A model generated the notes under the pieces. The model saw only the letters and a list, made by a program, of their open reading frames with translations, searched no databases and was not told the DNA's origin. Source: Prosthecodimorpha hirschii (GTDB lineage: Bacteria > Pseudomonadota > Alphaproteobacteria > Rhizobiales > Ancalomicrobiaceae). Taken from it: a DNA stretch of 64,000 bases. This document shows positions 30,333 through 39,664 of this stretch, piece after piece (position 1 is the stretch's first letter; the number at the start of each line of letters is the position of its first letter). A program made the position numbers and the translations under genes. The stretch lies in NCBI RefSeq assembly GCF_001305515.1, contig NZ_LJYW01000001.1, positions 282,226 through 346,225 on the forward strand. The letters run 5' to 3'.

Positions 30333-33170
30333 ATGGCCAACAAGATGCTCATCGACGCCACCCACCCGGAGGAGACCCGGGTCGTGGTGGTGCGCGGCAG
30401 CCGGGTCGAGGAATTCGACTTCGAGGCCGCCAACAAGAAGCAGCTCAGAGGTAACATCTATCTCGCCGTCGTGACGCGCGTGGAGCCCTCGCTCCAGGCG
30501 GCCTTCGTGGACTATGGCGGCAATCGGCACGGCTTCCTGGCCTTCTCCGAGATCCATCCCGACTATTACGACATCCCCCATGCCGACCGCGTGGCGCTGC
30601 TCGAGGAAGAGTCGCGCATGCATTCGGCCGAGGATCGCGAGGACAATCGTCCGCGCCGCGCCAAGCCGGCCGCGAACAACGGCGACGATGCCGCCGACGA
30701 CGGCGACGGCGATGAGGACCAGGTCGAATCGGTCGGCTCCGAGGATGCCCTCGAGGAGCTTCCCGAGCGCCGTTCGGCCCCGAAGCTGAAGCGGCACTAC
30801 AAGATCCAGGAGGTGATCAAGCGGCGCCGGGTCCTGCTGGTGCAGGTGGTGAAGGAGGAGCGCGGCAACAAGGGCGCGGCTCTGACCACCTATCTGTCGC
30901 TCGCCGGCCGCTATTCGGTGCTGATGCCCAACACCGCCCGCGGTGGCGGCATCTCGCGCAAGATCACCAATCCGACCGACCGCAAGCGGCTGAAGAAGAT
31001 CGCCCAGGAGCTGGAAGTTCCGGAGGGCATGGGGGTCATCGTCCGCACCGCCGGCGCGGCCCGCACCAAGGCCGAGATCAAGCGCGATTTCGAGTATCTC
31101 CTGCGCCTGTGGGAGAATGTCCGCGAACTGACCCTGAGCTCCAAGGCGCCCAAGCTCGTCTACGAGGAAGGCAGCCTGATCAAGCGGTCGATCCGTGATC
31201 TCTACAACAAGGATATCGACGAAATCCTGGTTGCCGGCGACGACGGCTATCGCGAGGCCAAGGACTTCATGCGCATGCTCATGCCGAGCCATGCCAAGAA
31301 CGTCCAGGCCTACAAGGAGCCGGCCCCGGTCTTCACCCGTTTCGGCGTGGAAAGCCAGCTCGATGCGATGTTCTCGCCGCGCGTGACCCTGCGCTCGGGC
31401 GGCTACATCATCATCAACCAGACCGAAGCGCTGGTCTCGATCGACGTGAACTCGGGCAAGTCGACGCGCGAGCACAATATCGAGGATACCGCGCTGCAGA
31501 CCAACCTGGAGGCCGCCGAGGAGGTCTCCCGGCAGCTGCGCCTGCGCGATCTGGCCGGCCTGATCGTGATCGACTTCATCGACATGGAGGAGAAGCGCAA
31601 CAACCGGTCGGTCGAGCGCAAGCTCAAGGATTGCCTCAAGAACGACCGCGCGCGCATCCAGGTCGGCCGCATCTCGCATTTCGGCCTGATGGAGATGTCG
31701 CGCCAGCGCATCCGCACCGGCGTGCTGGAATCCTCCATGATCGTCTGCCCGCATTGCGGCGGCTCCGGCATGGTGCGGTCCACCGAATCGGTCGCGCTGC
31801 ATGTCCTGCGCAGCCTGGAGGAGGCGCTGATCAAGTCGGTCACCAACGACCTGATCGTGCGTACCCGGACCGGCGTCGCTCTCTACATCCTCAACCAGAA
31901 GCGCGCGCATCTCGCCGATCTGGAACGGCGCTTCGGCCTCGACATCACCATCCTGGCCGACGATCACGCCTCCACCGGCGGCCACCTGTTCGTCGTCGAG
32001 AAGGGCGAGCCCGTCAGCCGGCCGGCCATGGCGCCGCCGCCGCCCGTTCTGGTCACGCCGCAGACGGTGGAGCCGGAAGACGAGATCGAGGACGAGATCG
32101 ACGAGGACGAGATCGAAGCCGAGGGCGAGGCCGAAAGCGACGGCGGACGCCGCAGCGAAGGCGGTCCGCGTGCGGAGACCGACGGCGAAGGCGCCAATCG
32201 GCGCAAGCGTCGCCGGCGTCGGCGCGGCCGCGGCCGCAACGGCGAGGGTCAGCCGCAGGGCTCCGCGCCGCTGGCGGCCGACAACGACGACGCTGCCGAC
32301 CGCGTCTCCTACGAGGACGAGGGCGAAGGCGGCGATGACGCCGATGGCGACGACGAGGGCGATGCCGAGGGCAACCGCGCGCCGCGCTCCGAAGGTGATC
32401 GCCAGGCCAGCAACGACGCCCGCAAGCGCCGTCGTCGCGGACGCCGCGGTGGCCGTCGCAACCGTCGCGAGGGCGAGGAAGGCGGTCTGCCGGGCGAGAC
32501 CCGCGATCAGCGCGACGACGGCTTCGCGGCCGACGGAGAGTTCGCAGGCGACGGTGAGATCGATACCGGACCGACGTCCCAGGAATTGGACGAAGGCGGC
32601 ATCGAGACGCCGATGCCGTCGGACATCGCATCCGAGCCCGTCGCCGAAGCCGTGACCGACGAAGCCGAGACCGACGGGGCCGCGGCAGAGACGCCGATCG
32701 CCGAGGGCGAGGAACCGGCAGCGGCGCCGGCCAAGGCCGGCCGCAAGTCGACCCGCAAGCCGGCCGGCACCAAGGCCGCCCCCGCCAAGAAGGCCGCAAC
32801 GGCCAAGGAGGCTGCCACCACGACGGAGGCGGTCGCCAAGGAGCCCAAGCCGGCCAAGCCGCGGACGCCGCGCAAGTCGGCCAAGGCCAAGGCGGCGGAA
32901 GCGGCTGCCGAAGCTGAGGCGGCGGCGCAGGCCACGGACGCCGATGCCTCGGCCGCACCGGAAGCCACCGCCGTGTCGGTCGAGACGGTGGAGACCGTCG
33001 CGATCCCGGCCGTGACGGCCGAGCCGACCGCGGTCGCCGAACCGGCCGCCCCCACCCCCGCGCCGGAGCCGGAACCCGCACCGCCGGCCCGCGCCCGGAC
33101 CGAACTCACCTCGACCGAGGTCGATCCGTCGAAGCCGAAGCGTTCCGGCTGGTGGGCCAAGAAGGGCTGA
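30333..33170 (+). CDS. rne: Ribonuclease E/G family endonuclease (RNase E)
   Basis: RNase E starts mRNA decay and matures rRNA and tRNA. In the 945-residue protein the S1 domain (from NKKQLRGNIYLAVV to MPNTARGGG) is split by an acidic insertion at about residues 100-150 (DDAADDGDGDEDQVES). The catalytic DNase-I-like part has SIDVNSGKST and VIDFIDMEEKRN, which hold the two Mg-binding Asp residues. The Zn-link CPHCGGSG follows. From about residue 580 the protein is low-complexity: acidic runs, Arg-rich RNA-binding blocks ([25 protein letters not shown]), then Ala/Lys/Pro repeats and a short conserved-looking end KRSGWWAKKG. That tail would be the degradosome scaffold. The ATG at 30333 matches the family N-terminus. 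Confidence 0.95.
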   Translation: MANKMLIDATHPEETRVVVVRGSRVEEFDFEAANKKQLRGNIYLAVVTRVEPSLQAAFVDYGGNRHGFLAFSEIHPDYYDIPHADRVALLEEESRMHSAEDREDNRPRRAKPAANNGDDAADDGDGDEDQVESVGSEDALEELPERRSAPKLKRHYKIQEVIKRRRVLLVQVVKEERGNKGAALTTYLSLAGRYSVLMPNTARGGGISRKITNPTDRKRLKKIAQELEVPEGMGVIVRTAGAARTKAEIKRDFEYLLRLWENVRELTLSSKAPKLVYEEGSLIKRSIRDLYNKDIDEILVAGDDGYREAKDFMRMLMPSHAKNVQAYKEPAPVFTRFGVESQLDAMFSPRVTLRSGGYIIINQTEALVSIDVNSGKSTREHNIEDTALQTNLEAAEEVSRQLRLRDLAGLIVIDFIDMEEKRNNRSVERKLKDCLKNDRARIQVGRISHFGLMEMSRQRIRTGVLESSMIVCPHCGGSGMVRSTESVALHVLRSLEEALIKSVTNDLIVRTRTGVALYILNQKRAHLADLERRFGLDITILADDHASTGGHLFVVEKGEPVSRPAMAPPPPVLVTPQTVEPEDEIEDEIDEDEIEAEGEAESDGGRRSEGGPRAETDGEGANRRKRRRRRRGRGRNGEGQPQGSAPLAADNDDAADRVSYEDEGEGGDDADGDDEGDAEGNRAPRSEGDRQASNDARKRRRRGRRGGRRNRREGEEGGLPGETRDQRDDGFAADGEFAGDGEIDTGPTSQELDEGGIETPMPSDIASEPVAEAVTDEAETDGAAAETPIAEGEEPAAAPAKAGRKSTRKPAGTKAAPAKKAATAKEAATTTEAVAKEPKPAKPRTPRKSAKAKAAEAAAEAEAAAQATDADASAAPEATAVSVETVETVAIPAVTAEPTAVAEPAAPTPAPEPEPAPPARARTELTSTEVDPSKPKRSGWWAKKG

Positions 33171-33200
33171 CCCCCGCGAGGGTCCGTCCGGACCGTTTTC

Positions 33201-33238
33201 ACCCCGCCAGGATTCGTCCTGGCGGGGTTTTCTTTTTG
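33201..33238 (+). terminator. Rho-independent terminator of rne
   Basis: A perfect 12-bp stem (33201-33212 with 33217-33228) closes a TTCG tetraloop and is followed by TTTCTTTTT. It lies 30 bases after the rne stop. Confidence 0.92.
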
Positions 33239-33520
33239 CTCACGCGGATTTCGTCGCACCGTCGAAGGGATGCCCTGCCGGCGGCGGCCGAGCGGGCGCA
33301 AACTCACAGATACGCACCGGCGGCCGAGCGGGCCGCCAGCCCGCGGATACGCGTCGCCGGCCCTGAGCGGACGGGCGCGCGAGGGGGCAACCGGTGGCCG
33401 CAGAACGCAGCCATGTCGGGGCGGCGCGATCGGCGCCCATGGCGAGAAGCCCCGGATCGGGGCGGCCGATCCGAAGGTCCGATGACGTTCGCTTTTGTCG
33501 AAGGGAACCGGCCGGCCGCC

Positions 33521-33636
33521 CAGAGCATTTCCCGATTGGATGGAATCCTCCAATCGATAAGGAAAGGCTCCCGATTCAATGGCTTGAGCCGGTCCTTTCC
33601 GGTCAGAGCGTTTCGAGCTGACCGGGACAGGCTCTG
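33521..33636. repeat. Intergenic palindromic element of about 116 bp
   Basis: The segment is bounded by CAGAGC (33521-33526) and its complement GCTCTG (33631-33636). Inside are two hairpins: GATTGGA / TCCAATC around TGGAATCC, and CCGGTCAG / CTGACCGG near 33599-33626. The layout resembles small palindromic repeat elements (RIME/MITE-like) found between genes in Hyphomicrobiales; only one copy is in the window, so the class is inferred. The rest of 33239-33659 contains two copies of CGGCGGCCGAGCGGGC and no gene. Confidence 0.5.
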
Positions 33637-33659
33637 AGGCGGCGATGCGGCCCGCGCCC

Positions 33660-34307
33660 CTACCCTTTCGAACCGATCTTGGTCTCGGTCCCGGCGATCA
33701 GGCGCCTGATATTGGTGTGATGCTTGGCGATCACCAGCAGGCTCATCACCGCCATGACCGCCGCGACCCGATGGTCGCCCTCGAAGGCGGCCCGCTTCTC
33801 GGCCGACAGCGCGATGCCGGGGCCGAACCAGATGGCCGGCGGCACCAGCACCATGGCGGTGAGCGCGGCGGCCGACGAATAGCGGCTGAAGAAGGCGACG
33901 GCCAGCCAGACCACGGCGAAGACCAGGAGGCCGGGCGGATAGAGGCCCGCCAGCACGCCGAGATAGGTCGCCACCCCCTTGCCGCCCTTGAAACCGAGCC
34001 AGACCGGGAAGCAGTGGCCGACCAGCGCGGCCGCGCCTGCGGCCAGCGCGGCATCCTGCCCGAAGCGGCCGGCGACCAGCACCGCGATCGTGCCCTTGAG
34101 CGCGTCCGCCAGCAACGTCGCCGCGGCAAGCCCCTTGCGGCCCGTGCGCAGCACATTGGTCGCACCGATATTGCCGGAGCCGATGTTGCGCACGTCGCCC
34201 AGCCCGGCGGCCTTGGTGATGAGCAGCCCATAGGGCACCGAACCCATCAGATAGCCGTAGAGGGCGGCGATCGCGAGAACGGGAAAGGCGGCGACGAGTT
34301 CGGGCAT
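33660..34307 (-). CDS. plsY: Acyl-phosphate glycerol-3-phosphate acyltransferase PlsY
   Basis: PlsY moves the acyl group from acyl phosphate to glycerol-3-phosphate, the first step of phospholipid synthesis, in the inner membrane. The 215-residue protein has about five transmembrane helices. The three family motifs are present: [11 protein letters not shown] with [29 protein letters not shown], and [11 protein letters not shown] near the end. MPELVAAF at 34307 is the natural start. It is the last gene of the pyrB-pyrC-plsY unit, 40 bases after pyrC. Confidence 0.96.
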   Translation of the reverse strand: MPELVAAFPVLAIAALYGYLMGSVPYGLLITKAAGLGDVRNIGSGNIGATNVLRTGRKGLAAATLLADALKGTIAVLVAGRFGQDAALAAGAAALVGHCFPVWLGFKGGKGVATYLGVLAGLYPPGLLVFAVVWLAVAFFSRYSSAAALTAMVLVPPAIWFGPGIALSAEKRAAFEGDHRVAAVMAVMSLLVIAKHHTNIRRLIAGTETKIGSKG

Positions 34308-34347
34308 CGGCGTTTCCGGAAACGGGCGGCGGGCGGGACGGCAGCGG

Positions 34348-35682
34348 TCAACGGTAGGCGTGCACCGTCCGTCCCGCAACCAGCGTTCTGAGCACCCGGC
34401 CTTCGAAGCGGGCGTCCTCGAAGGGCGTGTTCTTGGAGCGCGACAAGAGCGCGGCGCGATCGAGCACCCAGGAGACCTGCGGATCGACCACGATCAGGTC
34501 GGCCGGCGCGCCCGGCTTCAGCGTGCCGCCTTCAAGGCCGAGGCGTGCGGCAGGCCGCGTCGAGAGTGCGGCGACCAGCGTCGACCAGCCGATCTCGCCA
34601 TTGTGGACCAGGCGCAGGGCTGCGGCCAGCAGGGTTTCCAGGCCGACGGCCCCGTCGGCCGACTCCGCGAAGGGATGGCGCTTGGTCTCGACATCCTGCG
34701 GATCGTGGCTGGACACCACGAAATCGATGGTCCCGTCCGCAAGCCCTTCGATCACCGCACGCCGGTCGTCCTCGGCGCGCAGCGGCGGCGACAGCTTGAG
34801 GAAGGACCGGTAGGTGCCGATGTCGAGTTCGTTCAGCGTCAGATGCGCGATCGAGACCGCGGCGGTCACATCGAGCCCGCGCCCCTTGGCGGCGCGCAGG
34901 ATTTCGACGCTGTCGGCGGTCGAGACCTGCGCCGCGTGATAGCGCCCGCGCGTCAGCGCGACGAGCCGCATGTCGCGCTCGAGCATGATGGTCTCGGCTT
35001 CGCGCGGAATGCCCGGAAGGCCGAGCCGGGTGGCGAACTCGCCTTCGTTGACGACGCCGCTGCCGGCCAGCGTCGAATCCTCGACGTGATGGGCGATCAG
35101 CGCGCCGAAATCGCGCGCATAGGTCAGCGCCCGCCGCATCGTGGCGGCACTGGCGACGGACCGGCGTCCGTCCGTAAAGGCGACCGCGCCGGCATCCTGC
35201 AGGAGGCCGATCTCGACCATCTCCTGGCCGAGGCAGCCGCGCGTCAGCGCCGCCATCGGATGCACGCGCACCACCGCGGTATCGCGGGCACGCCGCATGA
35301 CGAAATCGACCAGGGCCGGGTCGTCGATGACCGGATCGGTATCCGGCATGGTGATCATGGTGGTGACGCCGCCGGCCGCCGCCGCCCGGCTCGCCGACGC
35401 GAAGGTCTCGCGATACTCGTGGCCCGGCTCGCTGACGAAGACCCGGGCATCGACGAGGCCGGGCAGGACCAACCGGCCGGCTCCGTCCACGACCTCCGCG
35501 CCGTCCGGAACGCCCTGGTTCAGGGCGTCCGGGCCGGCGGCCGCGATGCGGCCGTCGACGACAACGACGGTGCCGACCGCATCGAGATCGCGCGACGGAT
35601 CGACGATACGGGCGCCGGCGATGACCAGCGGGCGGTCGTCGCCGCGGCGGCCGCGGAATGAGGAGGCCTCGGAGATGGACAA
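34348..35682 (-). CDS. pyrC: Dihydroorotase-like PyrC homologue lacking metal ligands (probable non-catalytic ATCase partner)
   Basis: The 444-residue product has the amidohydrolase fold of the PyrC multifunctional-complex group (PGLVDA..., [24 protein letters not shown]). Key residues are changed. The zinc-binding His-x-His is Arg80-Val-Phe82 ([11 protein letters not shown]), the active-site TDHAPH is SSHDPQ, and HISTAES reads QVSTADS. It should not hydrolyse dihydroorotate. In Pseudomonas and relatives such inactive PyrC' subunits hold PyrB trimers in an active dodecamer, and this is the likely role. The TTG at 35682 has GGAG eight bases upstream; a GTG overlapping the pyrB stop (35700) is the alternative. 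A working dihydroorotase must be encoded elsewhere. Confidence 0.88.
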   Translation of the reverse strand: MSISEASSFRGRRGDDRPLVIAGARIVDPSRDLDAVGTVVVVDGRIAAAGPDALNQGVPDGAEVVDGAGRLVLPGLVDARVFVSEPGHEYRETFASASRAAAAGGVTTMITMPDTDPVIDDPALVDFVMRRARDTAVVRVHPMAALTRGCLGQEMVEIGLLQDAGAVAFTDGRRSVASAATMRRALTYARDFGALIAHHVEDSTLAGSGVVNEGEFATRLGLPGIPREAETIMLERDMRLVALTRGRYHAAQVSTADSVEILRAAKGRGLDVTAAVSIAHLTLNELDIGTYRSFLKLSPPLRAEDDRRAVIEGLADGTIDFVVSSHDPQDVETKRHPFAESADGAVGLETLLAAALRLVHNGEIGWSTLVAALSTRPAARLGLEGGTLKPGAPADLIVVDPQVSWVLDRAALLSRSKNTPFEDARFEGRVLRTLVAGRTVHAYR

Positions 35683-35696
35683 GGCGGCGTCTCCGG

Positions 35697-36653
35697 TCAC
35701 GCGTTCGGAAGGTGTTCGGCGAGCGTCTCGAGCACCGCCATGCGCACGGCGACGCCCATCTCGACCTGCTCGGCGATCAGGCTCTGCGGCCCGTCGGCGA
35801 CCTCGGGATCGATCTCGACACCGCGGTTCATCGGGCCGGGATGCATCACCAAGGCGTCCGGCTTGGCGTGGCCGAGCTTCTCCTGGTCGAGGCCCCAGAA
35901 GTGGAAATACTCGCGCACCGACGGGACGAAGGCGCCGGCCATGCGCTCGCGCTGCAGGCGCAGCATCATGACGATGTCGCAATCGGCCAGTCCCCGGCGC
36001 ATGTCCGTGAAAACATCGACACCCAGCCGCTCGATGCCCCGCGGCATCAGGGTCGACGGGCCGATGACGCGGACGCGGGCGCCGAGCGCATTCAATGCGA
36101 TGATGTTGGAGCGCGCCACCCGGCTGTGGGCCACGTCGCCGCAGATCGCCACCGTCAGTCCGCGGATCGTGCCCTTGTGCCGCCGGATGGTCAGCGCGTC
36201 GAGCAGCGCCTGGGTCGGGTGCTCGTGCGCGCCGTCGCCGGCATTGACCACCGAGCAGGACACCTTGCGGGCGAGCAGATGCACCGCCCCGGCCGCGTGG
36301 TGGCGTACCACCAGGATATCCGGGTGCATGGCGTTCAGCGTCGTCGCGGTGTCGATCAGGGTCTCGCCCTTCTTCACCGACGACGAGGCGACCGACATGT
36401 TCATCACGTCGGCGCCGAGGCGCTTGCCGGCGATCTCGAAGGACGACTGCGTTCGGGTCGAGGCCTCGAAGAACAGGTTGATCTGCGTGCGTCCACGCAG
36501 GACGGTGCGCTTCTTCTCGACCTGTCGAGACACCTCGATCTGCGCTTCCGCGCGATCGATGAGGGCGACGATCTCGTCGGGAGCGAGGTCTTCGATCCCG
36601 AGGAGGTGCTTGTGCGCGAAGGGCGCGCGGGCGGACGTTTCGGGGCTGATCAT
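35697..36653 (-). CDS. pyrB: Aspartate carbamoyltransferase catalytic subunit
   Basis: PyrB joins carbamoyl phosphate and aspartate in pyrimidine synthesis. The 318-residue protein has the carbamoyl-phosphate loop [13 protein letters not shown] (Ser65-Thr68), [10 protein letters not shown] with the 80s-loop-like Ser and Lys, [10 protein letters not shown] and the C-terminal [10 protein letters not shown]. The ATG at 36653 was chosen over a TTG at 36692, because a strong promoter has its -10 box at 36665-36670 and the longer start would lie upstream of the transcript. No Shine-Dalgarno precedes the ATG. It heads the unit with pyrC and plsY. No pyrI regulatory gene is present. Confidence 0.96.
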   Translation of the reverse strand: MISPETSARAPFAHKHLLGIEDLAPDEIVALIDRAEAQIEVSRQVEKKRTVLRGRTQINLFFEASTRTQSSFEIAGKRLGADVMNMSVASSSVKKGETLIDTATTLNAMHPDILVVRHHAAGAVHLLARKVSCSVVNAGDGAHEHPTQALLDALTIRRHKGTIRGLTVAICGDVAHSRVARSNIIALNALGARVRVIGPSTLMPRGIERLGVDVFTDMRRGLADCDIVMMLRLQRERMAGAFVPSVREYFHFWGLDQEKLGHAKPDALVMHPGPMNRGVEIDPEVADGPQSLIAEQVEMGVAVRMAVLETLAEHLPNA

Positions 36654-36664
36654 TAAAGCCGTCG

Positions 36665-36693
36665 CTATAGGCGGAACGGCTGCCTCCGGCAAG
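36665..36693 (-). promoter_or_regulatory. Promoter of pyrB-pyrC-plsY
   Basis: On the minus strand CTTGCC (36693-36688), 17 bases and CTATAG (36670-36665) match the same consensus seen at the tRNA-Asn gene. The predicted start, about 36658, leaves only some five bases before the pyrB ATG. Confidence 0.6.
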
Positions 36694-36830
36694 GGACGAG
36701 ACCGCCACCGGATCGCCTATCCACCGAAATCCGAGAGGAGACCGATCGGGGCCCACCCCTCCCCCGTCCGGCCGGTCTCCCTGCGGCCGGGCTTCACACG
36801 GTTCCGGCTTCCGCTGTCGGAGACCGAGTT

Positions 36831-36858
36831 GGACGCCGGACGCCGGACGCCGGACGCC
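36831..36858. repeat. Heptanucleotide tandem repeat (GGACGCC)x4
   Basis: Four perfect copies of GGACGCC lie in the 588-base intergenic region between pyrB and aidB. Copy number of such tracts can vary by slippage. No gene spans it convincingly. Confidence 0.85.
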
Positions 36859-36922
36859 GAAGGCACATCAAGCCTGCAGCGGCAGGCCCGGCGACTGCGA
36901 ACCACAGCCCCCAGACAGGAAA

Positions 36923-36951
36923 GGGCACGATCCCACCCGGAGATCGTGCCC
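36923..36951. other. Perfect hairpin in the pyrB-aidB intergenic region
   Basis: GGGCACGATC (36923-36932) and GATCGTGCCC (36942-36951) form a 10-bp stem with a nine-base loop. No long T run follows on either strand. The core GGGCACGA recurs at about 37218. Confidence 0.5.
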
Positions 36952-37041
36952 GATCCAAAGGCCCGGAGCGCATGGCTTGGCCGGGCGGCCCCCGCGCGGC
37001 GCGCAGGAGGTTGATTACCCGATGTATTCAAACAGCGGGTC

Positions 37042-37110
37042 TGACAGTTACCATACTCCGGCCGCCCCGCACTGTCAAAATGTTACGCAGCGATAACTGT
37101 GTGGTATACT
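37042..37110 (+). promoter_or_regulatory. Candidate operator and promoter upstream of aidB
   Basis: TGACAGT (37042-37048) and ACTGTCA (37071-37077) form a perfect inverted repeat with a 22-base spacer. A good -10 box TATACT follows at 37105-37110; its -35 region is poor, as expected for an activated promoter. The surroundings (37020-37140) are A+T-rich for this genome. Assignment to aidB, 132 bases downstream, is inference. Confidence 0.4.
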
Positions 37111-37241
37111 TGAAGCCAAGATTTCCGAGGACCGTTTACATGCCCGCTGCCTGCCGCGGCAATCCCCCCTGCGTGAACGATTTGGCTTTCGCTCCGGCGT
37201 GTTAGTCTCCATGAAAAGGGCACGAATCGAGAGACAGGCGG

Positions 37242-38891
37242 ATGGCTCCTTCGGCTTTTGAGACGCACGACGTCTACAACCAGCCGCCACAATTGCCGGT
37301 GCGGAACGTGTTCGAGACCGATCCGATCCTCTACGGCGCCCTGGAGACGGCTCTCGACGAGACCGGCGAACGGCTGCTCTCGGAGCATGGCGGCTTCTGG
37401 GGCACGGCCGAGGCGCGGGAACTGGCGCGGCTTGCCAATGCCCATCCCCCCCAGTTGCGGACCCATGACGGCCAGGGGCGCCGGATCGACCTGGTCGAGT
37501 ACCACCCCGCCTACCATGCGCTGATGCGGCGCAGCGCCGAGGCCGGGCTCGGCATCTCGATCTGGCAGTCGGACCGCGAGGATGATTCCGGCCGCGCCCA
37601 TGCCATGCGGTCGGCGCGGCTCTACATGACCGCGCAGACCGAATGCAGCCATCTGGTGCCGTGGACGACGACCTGCGCGGCTGCCGGCATCGCGCTCGTC
37701 GCGCCGGAATTCGCAGAGCCCTGGATGTCCAGGATCGCCGGCCGCCGCTACGACCACCGGCCCCAGCCCGCCGCCAGCAAGGCCGGCCTGACGCTCTCGC
37801 TCGCCCTGACCGAGAAGCAGGGCAGCACGCCGGGGGTCGACAACCTGACCCAGGCGTCCCGCTTCGAGGGCCGCCGCTATCGTCTGATCGGCCACAAATG
37901 GGCCGTGTCGGGGCCGATGGCCGATGCGCTGATCGTCCTTGCCGACGCGGCCGGGGGACCGTCCGTGTTCCTGGTCCCGCGCTTCCGCCGGGACGAAAGC
38001 CTGAATCGGGTCCGCATCCAGCGGCTCAAGGACACGGTCGGCCTCAGGGGCAATGGGATTGCGGAGGTCGAGTTCGCCGATGCCGAGGCCCATCTGATCG
38101 GCGCCGAGGGCGACGGGGCGAAGCTCGTGGCCGATGCGCACCTTACGCTCCGCCACGATGCGGCCGTGATGGCGACGGGCGTGATGCGCGGCGCGCTGGC
38201 CAATGCCGTCCATCATGTGCGCCATCGCGCCTCCGGCGGGACGCGGCTGCTCGACAAGCCGCTAATGGCGCGGGTCCTGGCCGACATGGCGATCGACGTG
38301 GCCGCGGCGACCGCCCTGGTCATCCGCCTCGCCAATGCCCGCGACCGCGCCGGCAACGACGTGATCGAAGACGCCATCGCCCGACTGATGATCCCGGTCG
38401 CCAAGTTCTGGATCGGCCGGGTCGCCCCGATGATCGCCGCCGAGGCGCTCGAGTGCCAGGGCATCAACGGCTACACGGAAAGTTCCGAAGCGGCGCGGGC
38501 CTATCGCGATGCCCAGGCCTTCGGCATCTGGGGCGGCGCGAGCAATCAGCTCGCCCTCGAAGCCCTGTCGATGATCGAATCGGTCCCGGAAACCCTCGAC
38601 GCCGTCCTCGGCGACGTGACCGCCGTGCTCGGCCGCGAGGCGAGCGCCTCCGCGGAAGCGATTCGCGGCGCCGCGAATGCCTGCATGGACGATCCCGGAT
38701 CGGCCCGCATCTTCGTCGAGCAACTGGCCATCACCACGGCCGCCGCCGCCCTGCACCGCTTCGCGCCGCGCGCGATCACCGACGCCTTCATCGATACCCG
38801 GCTGGCCGGCGGCTGGCGGGCGAGCTACGGCATGCTTGATGCGCGCTTCGATGCCCGCGGAATCGTGGACTACACCTACCCGGCCTCGTAA
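37242..38891 (+). CDS. aidB: Acyl-CoA dehydrogenase family protein AidB
   Basis: AidB is a flavoprotein of the acyl-CoA dehydrogenase fold, induced with the adaptive response to alkylation in E. coli; it binds DNA and is thought to shield it. The 549-residue length and the N-terminal ETHDVYNQPPQLPVRNVFET match AidB rather than the shorter 380-residue dehydrogenases. The flavin-binding SLALTEKQGSTPG and KWAVSG and the C-terminal ECQGINGYTE are present. The reading is single-gene, not in an ada operon. In other bacteria related proteins are annotated as isovaleryl-CoA dehydrogenase; the AidB assignment is favoured. Confidence 0.88.
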   Translation: MAPSAFETHDVYNQPPQLPVRNVFETDPILYGALETALDETGERLLSEHGGFWGTAEARELARLANAHPPQLRTHDGQGRRIDLVEYHPAYHALMRRSAEAGLGISIWQSDREDDSGRAHAMRSARLYMTAQTECSHLVPWTTTCAAAGIALVAPEFAEPWMSRIAGRRYDHRPQPAASKAGLTLSLALTEKQGSTPGVDNLTQASRFEGRRYRLIGHKWAVSGPMADALIVLADAAGGPSVFLVPRFRRDESLNRVRIQRLKDTVGLRGNGIAEVEFADAEAHLIGAEGDGAKLVADAHLTLRHDAAVMATGVMRGALANAVHHVRHRASGGTRLLDKPLMARVLADMAIDVAAATALVIRLANARDRAGNDVIEDAIARLMIPVAKFWIGRVAPMIAAEALECQGINGYTESSEAARAYRDAQAFGIWGGASNQLALEALSMIESVPETLDAVLGDVTAVLGREASASAEAIRGAANACMDDPGSARIFVEQLAITTAAAALHRFAPRAITDAFIDTRLAGGWRASYGMLDARFDARGIVDYTYPAS

Positions 38892-38981
38892 TCGACCGGC
38901 CGGCCGTCGGCCGGTCTTGAGCCCCGACCGGCGGCCGGGAACGCGAAGCCGGAACCGGTCCGCCATGCGCCCTTCGGGCAG

Positions 38982-39320
38982 CTACATGGCCGAACGGCAG
39001 GCCAGCCGCACCATGGCGGCCCCGATGAAGGCAGGGCCGAGCGCGGACAGGCTCGTTCGCAGATCGAAGCTGAAGCGGTCCATGCCCCCGCGGGCGAGAT
39101 CGGGAACCATGTCGAAGGCGGCAAGACCGATCGCCACGAGAGTCAGGTGCACGAGCCACAGGCGCGGCTCGATCGCCGTCGCAAGGGCGACGCCGAAGAC
39201 CACCGGCAAGGCGACCGGCTGCAGCTCGCCGCCGCTCGACGCGACGTAGCCGGCGACCAAAGCCGTGGTCAGGGAGACGGCGAGCGCGCCGAGCCGACGC
39301 GCCCGAAGAGAGGAGAGCAT
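38982..39320 (-). CDS. Small hypothetical membrane protein
   Basis: The 112-residue product has four likely transmembrane segments, among them LGALAVSLTTALVAGYVASS, LQPVALPVVFGVALATAI and LWLVHLTLVAIGLAAFDMV. GAGGAG-like purines precede the ATG poorly, so the start is not firm. I recognise no family. It is convergent with aidB, 90 bases away. Confidence 0.5.
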   Translation of the reverse strand: MLSSLRARRLGALAVSLTTALVAGYVASSGGELQPVALPVVFGVALATAIEPRLWLVHLTLVAIGLAAFDMVPDLARGGMDRFSFDLRTSLSALGPAFIGAAMVRLACRSAM

Positions 39321-39466
39321 TTCGCAACCTGTGCCTTGCACGATGTCATGCAGACCTTTGCGAAGGATCGTGACTGCACGGGGGCATGTTTATGGCCGAG
39401 AGACCATCCGGCGGGCCACCGGCGTGCTCGGATGCGCAGCGTTGCATGCGCGCCACAGGAGACGGC

Positions 39467-39664
39467 TCACTTTGCCGTCGCGACCGGCGCCTGACGGCGT
39501 GACTTGGCGGATTCCATCGCGGCGGCCTGGCGGGTCATATCCAGCATGTAGGCCAGGAAATCGAGGTCGTTGCGGACCGCGAGATCGCGCAATTCCGATG
39601 CGACCTGCTCGACATAGGTTGCGGCATCCCCCCGCCTGTGCGCCTTCTCACCCGAAATATCCAT
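39467..39664 (-). CDS. Small conserved-type hypothetical protein
   Basis: The 65-residue reading MDISGEKAHRRGDAATYVEQ continues into an amphipathic helix pair, VASELRDLAVRNDLDFLAYM and LDMTRQAAAMESAKS. Short acidic/helical proteins of this pattern (ELxxLAxxxxLDxLAYLLDMA) are common in Hyphomicrobiales without known function. A longer frame to 39766 adds atypical sequence, so I begin at 39664. Confidence 0.6.
   Translation of the reverse strand: MDISGEKAHRRGDAATYVEQVASELRDLAVRNDLDFLAYMLDMTRQAAAMESAKSRRQAPVATAK

Noticed and set aside
34348-36756. A single 802-codon fused frame covering pyrC and part of pyrB
   Set aside because: The first half is a shifted reading of pyrB; pyrB and pyrC each start and stop normally in their own frames.
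36717-37031. A 104-codon minus-strand frame upstream of pyrB
   Set aside because: It runs through the (GGACGCC)4 tract and a hairpin, has Arg/Pro-rich content and no ribosome site.
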